This document shows, piece after piece, positions 1 to 8,018 of a stretch of DNA of 64,000 nt (position 1 is its first letter; each line of letters opens with the position of its first letter). Origin of the DNA: Streptomyces sp. WM4235 (GTDB taxonomy: Bacteria; Actinomycetota; Actinomycetes; Streptomycetales; Streptomycetaceae); the NCBI RefSeq assembly GCF_001279725.1, contig NZ_LGDE01000238.1, forward strand, positions 1 through 64,000, written 5' to 3'. The position numbers and the translations under genes are program-made. Below the pieces are notes generated by a model. It saw nothing but the letters and a program-made list of their open reading frames with translations, was not told the DNA's origin and ran no database searches.

Positions 1-7
1 CCCGACA

Positions 8-45
8 GGCGGGCTCGGGGCGGGGTGGCCCCGGCCCCGCCCGCC
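8..45 (-). terminator. Putative terminator of nfi
   Basis: A G/C-rich interrupted inverted repeat has outer arms GGCGGGC and GCCCGCC (7 bp) and further inner G-run/C-run pairing. It reaches the stop codon of the endonuclease V gene on the minus strand. There is no U tract, as is common for Streptomyces terminators. Confidence 0.5.
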
Positions 46-728
46 TACTCCGCGACGGCTTCGCGCAGGGCGCGCCGGCACAGGGAGTCGGCGCGTCGGG
101 TCGTCTCCGGAATCCGGTAGCGGGGGCCCAGCGCGAGCGTGTGCGCGCAGGCGTTGTCCAGCGAGACCCGGTGCCCCACCGACACGTACACCGGCTTGAT
201 CCCGTCCTGCGTGCGCAGCGCCCGGCCGACGACGGCCCCGTCGGGCGCGAGCAGCGGGGAGGTGTCGCCGCGGCGGGCGCCCGGTTCCTCGTACGTGAAG
301 GTGAACGGGTTCTTCGCGACTCCGATGCTGGGCAGCCCGGTGACCACCCCGAGGTGGCAGGCGAGGCCGAAGCCGCGCGGGTGGGCCAGCCCGTAGCCGT
401 CGCAGACGACCAGCTCCGGGGTGACGGTCAGGGACTCCAACGCGGCCAGCACGGTCGGCAGTTCACGGAACGCCAGCAGTCCCGGCACGTAGGGGAAGCT
501 GACGTGCCCCACGGCCGTGGCCTCCTCGACCACGTCCAGGGTGGCGGCGTCCAGGACCACGGCGGCGGCCGCCACGAGGTCGCGCTCGTCGTCGTAGGCG
601 ACGTCCACGCCCGCGATGAGCCCGGTCCCGACCGGCGGCCCCACCTCGTCCAGCACCACGCTCTCGCGCAGTTCGTCCTGTATCGTCCGGGCCTCGGCCT
701 CGTCGGCGGGGGTCTTCGCACTCGTCAT
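45..728 (-). CDS. nfi: Endonuclease V (deoxyinosine 3'-endonuclease)
   Basis: This 227-residue protein matches endonuclease V in length and motifs. The family nicks DNA 3' to deoxyinosine and starts repair of deaminated adenine in the cytoplasm. The expected catalytic residues fall almost exactly at the E. coli Nfi positions: Asp42 in AGVDVAY, Glu89 in FREL, Asp110 in VVCDGYG and Lys139 in GVAKN. Tyr80 lies in the PYVPG segment that recognises the strand-separating wedge region. The start is ATG, 26 bp from the divergent YciI-like gene, so the two promoters must lie close together or overlap. Nothing looks truncated, and the assignment is secure from motifs alone. Confidence 0.95.
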   Translation of the reverse strand: MTSAKTPADEAEARTIQDELRESVVLDEVGPPVGTGLIAGVDVAYDDERDLVAAAAVVLDAATLDVVEEATAVGHVSFPYVPGLLAFRELPTVLAALESLTVTPELVVCDGYGLAHPRGFGLACHLGVVTGLPSIGVAKNPFTFTYEEPGARRGDTSPLLAPDGAVVGRALRTQDGIKPVYVSVGHRVSLDNACAHTLALGPRYRIPETTRRADSLCRRALREAVAE

Positions 729-741
729 GATGGTCCGAGAG

Positions 742-747
742 TAGCCT
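742..747 (+). promoter_or_regulatory. -10 box for a leaderless YciI-like transcript
   Basis: TAGCCT matches the TAnnnT -10 pattern and ends 7 nt before the ATG. Transcription would start at or next to the start codon, and no Shine-Dalgarno sequence is present. This is a prediction. Confidence 0.45.
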
Positions 748-754
748 GGCGATC

Positions 755-1054
755 ATGTTCGTCATGGAGCTCACCTACACCGCGCCCGTCGAATCCGTCG
801 AAGAGGAAATGGACGCGCACATCGCCTGGCTGGACGGCCACTACGCCTCCGGCGTCTTCCTCGCGTCGGGCCGCAAGGTCCCGCGCGACGGCGGGATCAT
901 CCTGGCCGGCGGGATCACCCGCGCGGAGATCGAGAAGATCGCCACCGAGGACCCCTTCGCGGTGGCGGGCGTGTGCGAGTACCGGATCACCGAGTTCATC
1001 GCGACCAAGACCTCGGCGGACCTCGCGACGGTCCGCGAGAACCCGGCGGCATAG
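755..1054 (+). CDS. YciI-family protein
   Basis: This 99-residue protein fits the small alpha/beta ferredoxin-like YciI family. The usual N-terminal strand-helix is followed by HIAWLDGHYASG and the segment FLASGRKVPRDGG, which carry the conserved His/Asp and Gly residues of the putative active site. The biochemical role of the family is poorly known; some members act in chlorocatechol or pyrimidine breakdown, and no specific substrate can be named here. The gene is monocistronic and divergent from nfi. It appears to be translated from a leaderless mRNA, because a -10 box lies 7 nt upstream of the ATG and no ribosome binding site is visible. Confidence 0.8.
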   Translation: MFVMELTYTAPVESVEEEMDAHIAWLDGHYASGVFLASGRKVPRDGGIILAGGITRAEIEKIATEDPFAVAGVCEYRITEFIATKTSADLATVRENPAA

Positions 1055-1386
1055 CGGGCCCGTCGACGCGACGGCCCGACCGACGGAAATCCTGACCAAC
1101 GGCGATCCCGACCAACGGCGATCCCGATCGGACGGCGATCCCGATCGGATCCCTATCGGGATCCGGATCCCGATCGGACCGCGGCCTCGGCTGGAGGCGG
1201 GCCGGCCGAGGCAAGCCCGACGGGCACGGGCCCGAACCGACGGCACACGCCTTGAGCAACGGCGCGCCCCCGACCTGCGGCGCACCCCCGACCGGATGGC
1301 GAGACCTCGCGGGGTGCGCACTGCCGCGGACGATCACCCTGGGGTAAGTTCCCTTTAGGAACTCACCAACCCCGGGGGGAAGACCC
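1055..1386 (+). repeat. Gene-free stretch with GGCGATCCCGA-type repeats
   Basis: From about 1097 to 1180 the motif GGCGATCCCGA, followed by CC or TCGG, occurs three times in tandem at 17-18 nt spacing. It is then followed by inverted copies (CTATCGGGATCC, GGATCCCGATCGG), so the RNA could fold into a hairpin. No coding frame has a convincing start or codon bias here. The 3' end of the stretch holds a short inverted repeat just upstream of the O-methyltransferase gene, listed separately. The rest shows nothing I recognise. Confidence 0.5.
1345..1363 (+). promoter_or_regulatory. Candidate operator/-10 region of the O-methyltransferase gene
   Basis: A perfect inverted repeat AGTTCC-CTTTA-GGAACT begins inside a TAAGTT element that resembles a -10 box, about 25 nt upstream of the ATG. 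The arrangement suits a repressor site over the transcription start. The binding protein is unknown. Confidence 0.35.
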
Positions 1387-2049
1387 ATGCCTCAGCAGAC
1401 GTGGACCGCCGTCGACGACTACTTCGACGGCCTCCTGGTCGAGGAGGACGCGGCGCTCACCGCCGCCACCGCCGACACCCTGGCGGCCGGCCTGCCCGCA
1501 CACCAGGTGGCCCCCAACCAGGGCAAGCTGCTCCACCTCCTCGCCCGGATCCGCGGCGCCCGCACCATCCTGGAGATCGGAACGCTCGGCGGCTACAGCA
1601 CCATCTGGCTCGCCCGCGCCCTCCCGGAGGGCGGCCGGCTGGTCACCCTGGAGGCCGACGAGCGGTGCGCGGACGTGTCCACCGCCAACATCGCCCGCGC
1701 GGGCCTCGCCGACGTCGTCGACATCCGCCGCGGCAAGGCCGCCGACCTGCTCCCGGGGCTCGCCGACGGCGAACCGTTCGACCTGGTGTTCATCGACGCC
1801 GACAAACCCTCCAACCCCGTGTACCTGGAGTGGGCGCTCAAGCTGACCCGGCCCGGCAGCATCATCATCGGCGACAACGTCGTCCGGGACGGCGCCGTCG
1901 TCGACGGCGACAGCACGGACCCCCGGGTCCAGGGCGTCCGACGGTTCACCGAACTCATCGCCGAGCACCCGAGGCTGAGCGCCACCGCCCTGCAGACGGT
2001 GGGCTCCAAGGGCTACGACGGGTTCGTCATGGCTCTCGTCACGTCCTGA
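1387..2049 (+). CDS. SAM-dependent O-methyltransferase, CCoAOMT/COMT-like
   Basis: At 220 residues this is the size of the metal-dependent class I O-methyltransferases (caffeoyl-CoA/catechol type), which methylate hydroxyl groups of small aromatic compounds in the cytoplasm. The SAM-binding loop ILEIGTLGGYST sits near residue 60. An acidic VTLEADE follows at the end of strand 2, and VFIDADK and GDNVV provide the metal-binding Asp/Asn residues. The ATG is preceded by GGGGGGAAGA at good spacing. The gene stands alone between an upstream repeat region and a convergent secreted-protein gene. The substrate cannot be deduced. Confidence 0.9.
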   Translation: MPQQTWTAVDDYFDGLLVEEDAALTAATADTLAAGLPAHQVAPNQGKLLHLLARIRGARTILEIGTLGGYSTIWLARALPEGGRLVTLEADERCADVSTANIARAGLADVVDIRRGKAADLLPGLADGEPFDLVFIDADKPSNPVYLEWALKLTRPGSIIIGDNVVRDGAVVDGDSTDPRVQGVRRFTELIAEHPRLSATALQTVGSKGYDGFVMALVTS

Positions 2050-2154
2050 TCACCGGGGCGCCCCGGAGCCGCGGCACCGGGAGACCCAAGGCCTCGGCCG
2101 AGCACCCCGACCCCGGGCGCCGACCCCGGGCGCCGGGGGCGCACCCGACGTGCG
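2050..2154. terminator. Convergent-gene spacer with palindrome and 13-bp tandem repeat
   Basis: The palindrome CCGGGGCGCCCCGG (2053-2066) directly follows the O-methyltransferase stop. Further on, GACCCCGGGCGCC is repeated twice head to tail (2109-2134). The spacer separates two convergent genes and is likely to terminate at least the plus-strand transcript. Confidence 0.4.
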
Positions 2155-3318
2155 TCACCGCCGCTCCAGTCGTGCCACCCGCCCCTTCTCACCCGACGCC
2201 CAGCAGCCACCGTCCGCCGCACAGTCGACCGTGTCGTACGAGCCCTCCTCCAGCGGCCGCCAGGTGCGGCCCCCGTCGAGCGTCACGTCCGTCCCCGTCG
2301 GCCCCACCGCCAGCGCCGCCGTACGCAGGTACGGGTGCCAGGCCACGCCCGACCGGTAGGCGGGCGGCGGGGTGGCCGACGGACGCCAGGTGCGGCCCCC
2401 GTCGACGGACACCGCCGCGGCCCTCGGCGAGGCCTCGCCCGTCCGGTAATCGCCGCCGACCGCGAGGCCCGTCGTACGGTCGCGGAAGGCCAGGGCGAAG
2501 ACCCCTCGGGCCGGATCCCCGGCCGGTACGGGGGATTCCGCGACCCGCCAGGTGCGTCCGCGGTCCGCCGAGTGCAGGACGCGGGCCATCGTGCTCCCGC
2601 CCGTGGCCAGCCAGACGTCGCGCGACCCGGCGGTGACCAGGCATTGACCGCTCGCCGCGAAGCCCGCCTCTCCGGGCAGCGCCGCCGGCATTCCGACGTC
2701 CGGCAGCACACGCCAGTTCCGCCCGCCGTCATCCGTGGACAGGACACGGAACTTCCCGTCCACCGGGTCGCTCACGGCCAATCCGTGCCGGGCGTCGAAG
2801 AAGGTGAGGCAGTCGTAGAAGGCACGCGGGTCGGGGTTGCGGAAGGTCTCGGTCCAGGTCGCGCCGCCGTCCTCGGTCCGCAGCACCCGGGACGCCTCGC
2901 CCTCGCCGATGGACAGGGCCACCGCCCGCCGCGCGTCGAAGGCCTCGATGTCGCGCAGCTCCAACCCCTCGGCGACCGCCCCCGGTGGCGAGACGTCCCG
3001 CCAGGCGCGTCCACCGTCCACGGTGCGCAGGACGGTTCCCTTGGAACCGGCCAACCAGGCCGTGGAGCGATTGACGGCCGCCAGCCCGCGGAAGCGGACC
3101 GCGTCCTTGCCGGTCACCTTCAACGCCCAGCCCACACCACGCGGATCCCGTAAGTCCGCGGCCGAGGCCACGTCCCACGTAGCCGACCTCGCCGACGTAG
3201 CCGATGACGCTGATGGCTCCCCCGGCCCCACCGCCTCGAACGTCGCCGCCGGCGCCGGTGCGGCCGCGACACCCACCAGAAGAACTGCCGCGCACATGCC
3301 AATTCCCAGAAGTCTCAT
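2155..3318 (-). CDS. Secreted YCF48/BNR-repeat beta-propeller protein
   Basis: I chose the ATG that begins MRLLGIGMCAAVLL, because it opens a clean Sec signal peptide ending near AAPAPAA; the frame stays open upstream but lacks coding character. The mature protein is built of repeated units with motifs such as VDGGRAWRDV, EDGGATWTE, DDGGRNWRV and DRGRTWRV. These Asp-box/BNR motifs are typical of YCF48-like or sialidase-type beta-propellers. Such proteins act outside the cell, but the substrate here is unknown. Leucine codon 56 is TTA (3151-3153), the codon read by the developmentally expressed bldA tRNA in Streptomyces, so translation may be restricted to late growth. Confidence 0.85.
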   Translation of the reverse strand: MRLLGIGMCAAVLLVGVAAAPAPAATFEAVGPGEPSASSATSARSATWDVASAADLRDPRGVGWALKVTGKDAVRFRGLAAVNRSTAWLAGSKGTVLRTVDGGRAWRDVSPPGAVAEGLELRDIEAFDARRAVALSIGEGEASRVLRTEDGGATWTETFRNPDPRAFYDCLTFFDARHGLAVSDPVDGKFRVLSTDDGGRNWRVLPDVGMPAALPGEAGFAASGQCLVTAGSRDVWLATGGSTMARVLHSADRGRTWRVAESPVPAGDPARGVFALAFRDRTTGLAVGGDYRTGEASPRAAAVSVDGGRTWRPSATPPPAYRSGVAWHPYLRTAALAVGPTGTDVTLDGGRTWRPLEEGSYDTVDCAADGGCWASGEKGRVARLERR

Positions 3319-3705
3319 GGCGCCGGAAGCTAACGCACCCCCGATTCTCCGTCCAGGGCGCGTCCGACCGATCGCCCCCTGATCCGGGGGACCGGACGGT
3401 CGGGGCGGGCGGACCTTTCCCTCCCGCCTCCCGCGACGACCCGTGCCCGCGCCTTGTGTCTTGCGCCTGCGGAGTGAGCGGGAACCGGACTTACTGCGAC
3501 CGCCTCGACGACCTCGCGGCAGACCGAGTTCCTTGCCCCACACCCGCCATCCGGTCACCCTGTGCGATCACACAGGTGTCATCAAGCCAATCGGTGACGC
3601 AGCTCACGCAATCCGGCGTGCACGGAACTGTCGATTCAGGCGTCTACTCCGTTGCCGGGAGCCACGCCACAGCCCGGCGACAGATCCGCCGCAAGGGAGC
3701 GAGCC
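3319..3705. other. Divergent regulatory region with a Crp-like GTG-N6-CAC site
   Basis: This gene-free stretch separates the secreted propeller gene from the SsgA-like gene. It contains GTGCGATCACAC (3562-3573), a GTG-N6-CAC dyad of the kind bound by Crp/Fnr-type regulators. It lies roughly 135 nt upstream of the ssg start and 245 nt from the divergent start. No clear -35/-10 pair could be chosen. Confidence 0.35.
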
Positions 3706-4122
3706 TTGATCACTGTCATCGAGCAGGCCGTGCAGGCCCGACTGGTCGCCACCTCACCGAAGGTCGAGACGGTACCCGTCACGCTCTGCTACGACCGGTC
3801 GGATCCCTTCGCCGTCCGGATGGCCTTCCCCGCCCTGGCCACCCTGGAAGGCATCGAGATCTCCTGGACGTTCGCGCGCGAACTGCTGGAGTTCGGTCTG
3901 CAGCGCCCGTCCGGCCACGGCGACGTACGCGTGCGCCCGTATGACGCCGAGCGCACCACGGTCGAGTTCCACGCCCCCGAGGGGGTGGCGATCGTCCTGA
4001 TGACCACGGCCGACCTCCAGCATTTCCTGGAGCGCGCCTCCACGGTCGTCCCGCCGGGCCTGGAGCACCTCTACCTCGACGTGGACCACAGCCTGGCCGA
4101 GCTCTTGCGCGGCTCCCGCTGA
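3706..4122 (+). CDS. SsgA-like (SALP) sporulation/cell-division regulator
   Basis: This 138-residue protein belongs to the SsgA/SsgB family, which is restricted to sporulating actinomycetes and controls placement of septa and peptidoglycan remodelling during sporulation. The family core is visible: LCYDRSDPFAVRMAFP, FARELLEFGLQRP, GHGDVRV and VPPGLEHLYLDVD. The start is TTG with AGGGAG about 7 nt upstream; upstream ATG codons would add a Pro/Arg-rich tail unlike the family. Which numbered paralogue (SsgA to SsgG) it is cannot be settled by eye. It is monocistronic, with a long leader region before the next gene. Confidence 0.9.
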   Translation: MITVIEQAVQARLVATSPKVETVPVTLCYDRSDPFAVRMAFPALATLEGIEISWTFARELLEFGLQRPSGHGDVRVRPYDAERTTVEFHAPEGVAIVLMTTADLQHFLERASTVVPPGLEHLYLDVDHSLAELLRGSR

Positions 4123-4456
4123 GACGCCGGATCCGGGCCACGCCCCGGCCCCACCCTCCGCCCACGCTCCGACCTCGATCGGCCGGAAGCGCGTAAATCG
4201 TTTGCGGGCGGCTCCGGCCTTCCGTAGCTTCGTCTACGCCCCATTGCCGTCGAAACGGAGCAGGACGTTGCTCTTCTGAGGTCCGAGACACCGACCACCG
4301 TCACCCCGGTCACCACCGGCGTCGCCGTCACCGCTCTCCTCACGAGACCCCGTGACCGCGCGTTCCCGTGACCTCGTGACCCCGTGACCAGTCGTCCCGA
4401 CCTGTCGGTTGTCTCCCCCGCGTTGCACACGATCACCACGCAACCTGGAGGCCTCC
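4123..4456 (+). promoter_or_regulatory. Long leader of the ABC-F gene with possible mini-ORF and hairpins
   Basis: A candidate promoter (TTTGCG 4201-4206, 18-nt spacer, TAGCTT 4225-4230) would give a leader of about 220 nt. The leader holds GGAG (4257-4260) and then TTG CTC TTC TGA (4268-4279), a possible three-codon upstream ORF. GGTCAC near 4309 is complementary to several GTGACC copies between about 4350 and 4400. GGTTG near 4407 and GTTGC near 4422 compete for GCAACC at 4440-4445, next to the ribosome binding site. An imperfect hairpin (GGCCGGAAGC / GCTCCGGCC) overlaps the promoter. Attenuation control is inferred, not shown. Confidence 0.35.
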
Positions 4457-6103
4457 ATGAGCCACACCCCTGCCTTTCTCACCTGCACCGACCTGTCCTT
4501 CGCCTGGCCCGACGGGACCCCGGTCCTCGACGATTTCCACCTGACCGTCGGCCCCGGCCGAACCGGTCTGATCGGGGTCAACGGCTGTGGCAAGTCCACC
4601 CTGTTGAAGCTCCTCGCAGGCGAACTCCGGCCCGTGGAAGGCCGGTTGTCCGTCGCCGGAACCGTCGGCCACCTCCCGCAGGACGTCACACTCGACACCG
4701 CCCTGCGCGTGGACGAGGTACTCGGCATCCGCGAGACCCGCACCGCGCTCCACGCCATCGAGGCGGGCGAGGCCACCGAGGAGAACTTCACCGCCGTCGG
4801 CGACGACTGGGACGTGGAGGAGCGGGCCCTCGCCACCCTCGACCAGCTCGGCCTCGCTCGGATCGGACTCGACCGGACCGTGGGTGAGTTGTCGGGAGGC
4901 GAGTGCGTCCTGCTACGACTGGCGGCCCTGCTGCTGGCCCGCCCGGACGTCCTGCTGCTCGACGAACCCACCAACAACCTGGACCTGCGCGCCCGCCGCC
5001 GCCTCTACGCGGCGGTGGAATCCTGGTCGGGGGTGATGGTCCTGGTCAGCCACGACCGGGAGCTGCTGGAGCGGGTCGACCAGATCGCCGACCTGCGCGA
5101 CGGGGAAGTCCGTTGGTACGGAGGGAACTTCACCGAGTACGAGGAACTCATCGCCGCCGAGCAGGAGGCGGCCGAGCGGATGGTCCGGGTCGCGGAGGCC
5201 GACGTACAACGACAGAAGCGCGAACTCTCCGAAGCCCAGATCAAGTTGGCCCGGCGCAAGCGCTACGGCCAGAAGATGTACGACACCAAGCGCGAGCCGA
5301 AGATCGTCATGAACGCGCGCAAGCGTGCCGCCCAGGAATCGGCGGGCAAGCACCACACCATGCACGCCGAGAAACTGGCGGGAGCGCGCGAACGGTTGGA
5401 CCAGGCCGCGGAGGCGGTCCGGGACGACGACGAGATCCGGATCAAGCTGCCCGCGACACAGGTGCCGCCGGGCCGGCGCGTGCTGACCCTGAGCGACCTG
5501 CGGCTCGTCCACGGGGCATCGGTCACGGGCGAATGGGAGCTGCGCGGACCGGAACGGATCGCGCTCGTCGGCGGCAACGGGTCCGGCAAGACCACCCTGC
5601 TGCGGACGATCGTCGGACAGGTGGCGCCGGTGTCCGGGGAGGCGTTGACGCACGTGCCGACGCGCTTCCTGCCACAGCGGCTGGACGCGGCGGTACTGGA
5701 CGACGAGCGCTCGGTGGTGGAGAACGTGGCGCGGTTCGCCCCGCACGCCACGAACAACCTGATCCGAGCGCGACTCGCGCACTTCCTGTTCCGGGGCGCG
5801 CGGGCGGACCGGGCGGCCGGCACCCTCTCGGGAGGCGAACGGTTCCGTGCGGCCTTGGCGGCCCTGCTGCTGGCCGAGCCGGCCCCCCAGTTGCTGATGC
5901 TGGACGAGCCGACCAACAACCTGGACCTGGCGAGCGTGCGGCAACTCACGGACGCCCTGGCGTCCTACGAAGGCGCGCTGCTGGTGGCCTCGCACGACGT
6001 GCCGTTCCTGGAGTCGATCGGCATCACGCGCTGGCTGCTGCTCGACGGCGAGTTGCGGCCGACGACGGCCGAGGAGGTCAGGGAGTCCCTGTGGCACGCC
6101 TGA
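4457..6103 (+). CDS. ABC-F family ATPase (ribosome-associated, possible antibiotic resistance)
   Basis: This 548-residue soluble protein has two ABC cassettes and no membrane segment. Domain 1 has Walker A GVNGCGKST near residue 42, LSGGE and LLLDEPTNNLDL. Domain 2 has LVGGNGSGKTT, a second LSGGE and MLDEPTNNLDL. Between them lies a charged helical linker with YGQKMYDTKREPK and RKRAAQESAG. ABC-F proteins bind the ribosomal E site and either assist translation or displace peptidyl-transferase-targeting drugs. The ATG has GGAGG closely upstream. The long leader with a possible mini-ORF is the arrangement expected for a drug-inducible resistance member, but the drug class cannot be read from sequence. 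Confidence 0.9.
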   Translation: MSHTPAFLTCTDLSFAWPDGTPVLDDFHLTVGPGRTGLIGVNGCGKSTLLKLLAGELRPVEGRLSVAGTVGHLPQDVTLDTALRVDEVLGIRETRTALHAIEAGEATEENFTAVGDDWDVEERALATLDQLGLARIGLDRTVGELSGGECVLLRLAALLLARPDVLLLDEPTNNLDLRARRRLYAAVESWSGVMVLVSHDRELLERVDQIADLRDGEVRWYGGNFTEYEELIAAEQEAAERMVRVAEADVQRQKRELSEAQIKLARRKRYGQKMYDTKREPKIVMNARKRAAQESAGKHHTMHAEKLAGARERLDQAAEAVRDDDEIRIKLPATQVPPGRRVLTLSDLRLVHGASVTGEWELRGPERIALVGGNGSGKTTLLRTIVGQVAPVSGEALTHVPTRFLPQRLDAAVLDDERSVVENVARFAPHATNNLIRARLAHFLFRGARADRAAGTLSGGERFRAALAALLLAEPAPQLLMLDEPTNNLDLASVRQLTDALASYEGALLVASHDVPFLESIGITRWLLLDGELRPTTAEEVRESLWHA

Positions 6104-6107
6104 CGGC

Positions 6108-6141
6108 CGTCCCGGGACCGGCGACTTCGGCGTCCGGGACG
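6108..6141 (+). terminator. Putative terminator after the ABC-F gene
   Basis: Arms CGTCCCGG (6108-6115) and CCGGGACG (6134-6141) form a perfect 8-bp stem starting a few bases after the stop codon. There is no U tract. Confidence 0.4.
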
Positions 6142-6926
6142 ACCGGGGGGCCGCGCCGGCGCGGCCCTCAGGTTGCCGGCCCCGAGGTCGCCGGACCTCA
6201 AGTCACCCGGACCTGAGGTCACCGGGCCCGAGGTCACCGGGTCCGAGGTCACCGGGTCCGAGGCGCCGGGGTCGACGTGGTGGACCGCGCGACGGCCTCC
6301 CGCCCGTTCCGCCATTCCGTTCGCCCCGACCGCCCCCCAGGGCCGGACGGAACCGCACGCACACGACGGCCGGGGCGGGTCGGCCCCGCCCCCTCGGCGG
6401 CCCGGCCGCGGACGCGGTTCGCCGCCCCCGGTGTGGATTCCCGATTCGCACATGAACCTGTTCCAGACTCGGGCCGCCCGAGGCACACCCGACCCGACCA
6501 CGCCCCACACCCCCTCACCTCGGAGCCTCCATCGACCCCTCCCGCAGCCCCACCGACGCCCCGCGGGGGAATGACTCGATCCCGACGCCGGCCGCCACCC
6601 GAGGGCACCGGAACGTTCGAAGTCCGACCCGATCCGGGCGAAGGGCCGCGCGTGGACACGGGGGCACAGGGCACACGAGTACCGACGCGTACCCGCACGT
6701 ACCGACGCACACCGAAGCATGCACACCAGCAGACTCGACGGCGCCCGGAACGAGCCCTCTCAGGGCGAGGGCGTGCGCCGCGCACGCACCTACGGCGTCA
6801 ATCCGGAGGGGCCGAAACACCGGGTGGCGTGATTTGCCTCCCCCATTTCGCCCCTCGGAGGCCCTCCGGCACCCCCCAGAACTGCGTAGATAACCGGATG
6901 CAACCGGACATATATCCGCCTGGGGC
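6142..6926. repeat. Long gene-free stretch with 15-nt GAGGTCACCGGGTCC tandem repeats
   Basis: From about 6181 to 6273 a unit close to GAGGTCACCGGGTCC is repeated about six times at a period of 15-16 nt, with the last copies nearly identical. Reading frames across it give low-complexity peptides (PEVTG repeats) or Arg/Pro-rich sequence without coding bias, so I see no gene. The remaining 650 nt up to the desaturase promoter show no recognisable RNA or protein gene. Confidence 0.55.
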
Positions 6927-6984
6927 TTGGCTGGCCTTGATATCACGCTTAACCTACGACTCCGTAGGCTACGGAACCGTAGGT
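6927..6984 (+). promoter_or_regulatory. Desaturase promoter with 33-bp palindromic operator
   Basis: TTGGCT (6927-6932), a 17-nt spacer and TAACCT (6950-6955) form a good sigma-70-type promoter. A 33-bp palindrome (6952-6984) overlaps the -10 box and the expected start site: outer arms ACCTACG/CGTAGGT, inner arms TCCGTAG/CTACGGA, with only two mismatched pairs out of sixteen. Its size and position fit a TetR-type repressor dimer pair that senses lipid status; the regulator is not in this window. Confidence 0.7.
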
Positions 6985-7010
6985 AATTCGCTGTCCCCCC
7001 AGGAGCACCC

Positions 7011-7982
7011 GTGACAATCACCTCTCCCCACCTCGGCAGCTCGGAGGCGTGGACGGACGCCAAGCTGCTGTTCGCGCTGGAAGAGGTGGTCGAAAAGGAA
7101 CTCAACCGCCACCTGAAGGTCACCAAGGACTGGATGCCCCACGACTACGTACCGTGGAGCGACGGCAGGAACTTCCCCGCCCTCTTCGAGGACGGCGAAG
7201 CCTGGGACCCCGAGCAGTCCAAGGTCACCGACATCGGCAAGATCGCCCTCGTCGTCAACCTGCTGACCGAGGACAACCTCCCCAGCTACCACCACGAGAT
7301 CGCGTCGCTTTTCGGCCGCAATGGCGCCTGGGGCACCTGGGTGCACCGCTGGACCGCCGAGGAGGGTCGCCACGGCATCGTGATGCGCGACTACCTGCTG
7401 GCGTCGCGCGCCGTCGACCCGGACAAGCTCGAGGCATTCCGGATGCAGCACATGTCCGAGGGCTTCGAGTCCGACAACCGGCACTCGATGCTGCACTCCG
7501 TGGCGTACGTCGCCTTCCAGGAACTCGCGACCCGCATCTCGCACCGGAACACCGGCCACCAGTCCGGCGACCCGGTCTGCGACCGGATGCTGGCCCGGAT
7601 CGCGCAGGACGAGAACCTGCACATGATCTTCTACCGCAACCTGCTCGGCGCCGCCTTCGAGCTGGCCCCGGACCTGACGATGCAGGCTGTACGGGACGTC
7701 GTGGTCGGTTTCCGGATGCCCGGACACGGCATGCCCGGCTTCGAGCGGATGGCCGCGCAGATGGCGATCGGCGGGGTCTACAACCTGCGGATCCACCACG
7801 ACGACGTACTGAGCCCCGTCATCCGATTCCTGAAGATCATGGACATCGACGGTCTCGGCCCCGACGGGCAGAAGGCGCAGGAAGAGCTCGGGCTCTTCAT
7901 GGGCGGCCTGGACAGCGAGGCCAGCAAGTTCGACGAGCGCCTGGCCGCCCGCGCGGCGCGCATCGCGGCCCGCAAGGGCTGA
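7011..7982 (+). CDS. desA: Acyl-[acyl-carrier-protein] desaturase (soluble di-iron)
   Basis: This 323-residue protein is a ferritin-like di-iron acyl-ACP desaturase, which introduces a cis double bond into ACP-bound saturated acyl chains in the cytoplasm and thereby adjusts membrane fluidity. The ligand motifs are visible in order: EKELNRH near residue 30, TEDNLPSYHHE near residue 88, AEEGRHG near residue 122 and DENLHM near residue 205. Length and motif spacing are normal. The start is GTG with AGGAG 5 nt upstream. The gene has its own promoter with a strong palindromic operator and its own terminator, so expression is probably repressed by a fatty-acid-responsive regulator. Confidence 0.93.
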   Translation: MTITSPHLGSSEAWTDAKLLFALEEVVEKELNRHLKVTKDWMPHDYVPWSDGRNFPALFEDGEAWDPEQSKVTDIGKIALVVNLLTEDNLPSYHHEIASLFGRNGAWGTWVHRWTAEEGRHGIVMRDYLLASRAVDPDKLEAFRMQHMSEGFESDNRHSMLHSVAYVAFQELATRISHRNTGHQSGDPVCDRMLARIAQDENLHMIFYRNLLGAAFELAPDLTMQAVRDVVVGFRMPGHGMPGFERMAAQMAIGGVYNLRIHHDDVLSPVIRFLKIMDIDGLGPDGQKAQEELGLFMGGLDSEASKFDERLAARAARIAARKG

Positions 7983-8018
7983 CCGATTTCCGCTCGCTCG
8001 GGCGAGTGATGCCGATTG

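Noticed and set aside
6173..6574. Open frame of 133 codons with PEVTG repeats downstream of the ABC-F gene
   Set aside because: The repeat comes from a 15-nt DNA minisatellite; the rest is Pro/Arg-rich without codon bias or ribosome binding site.
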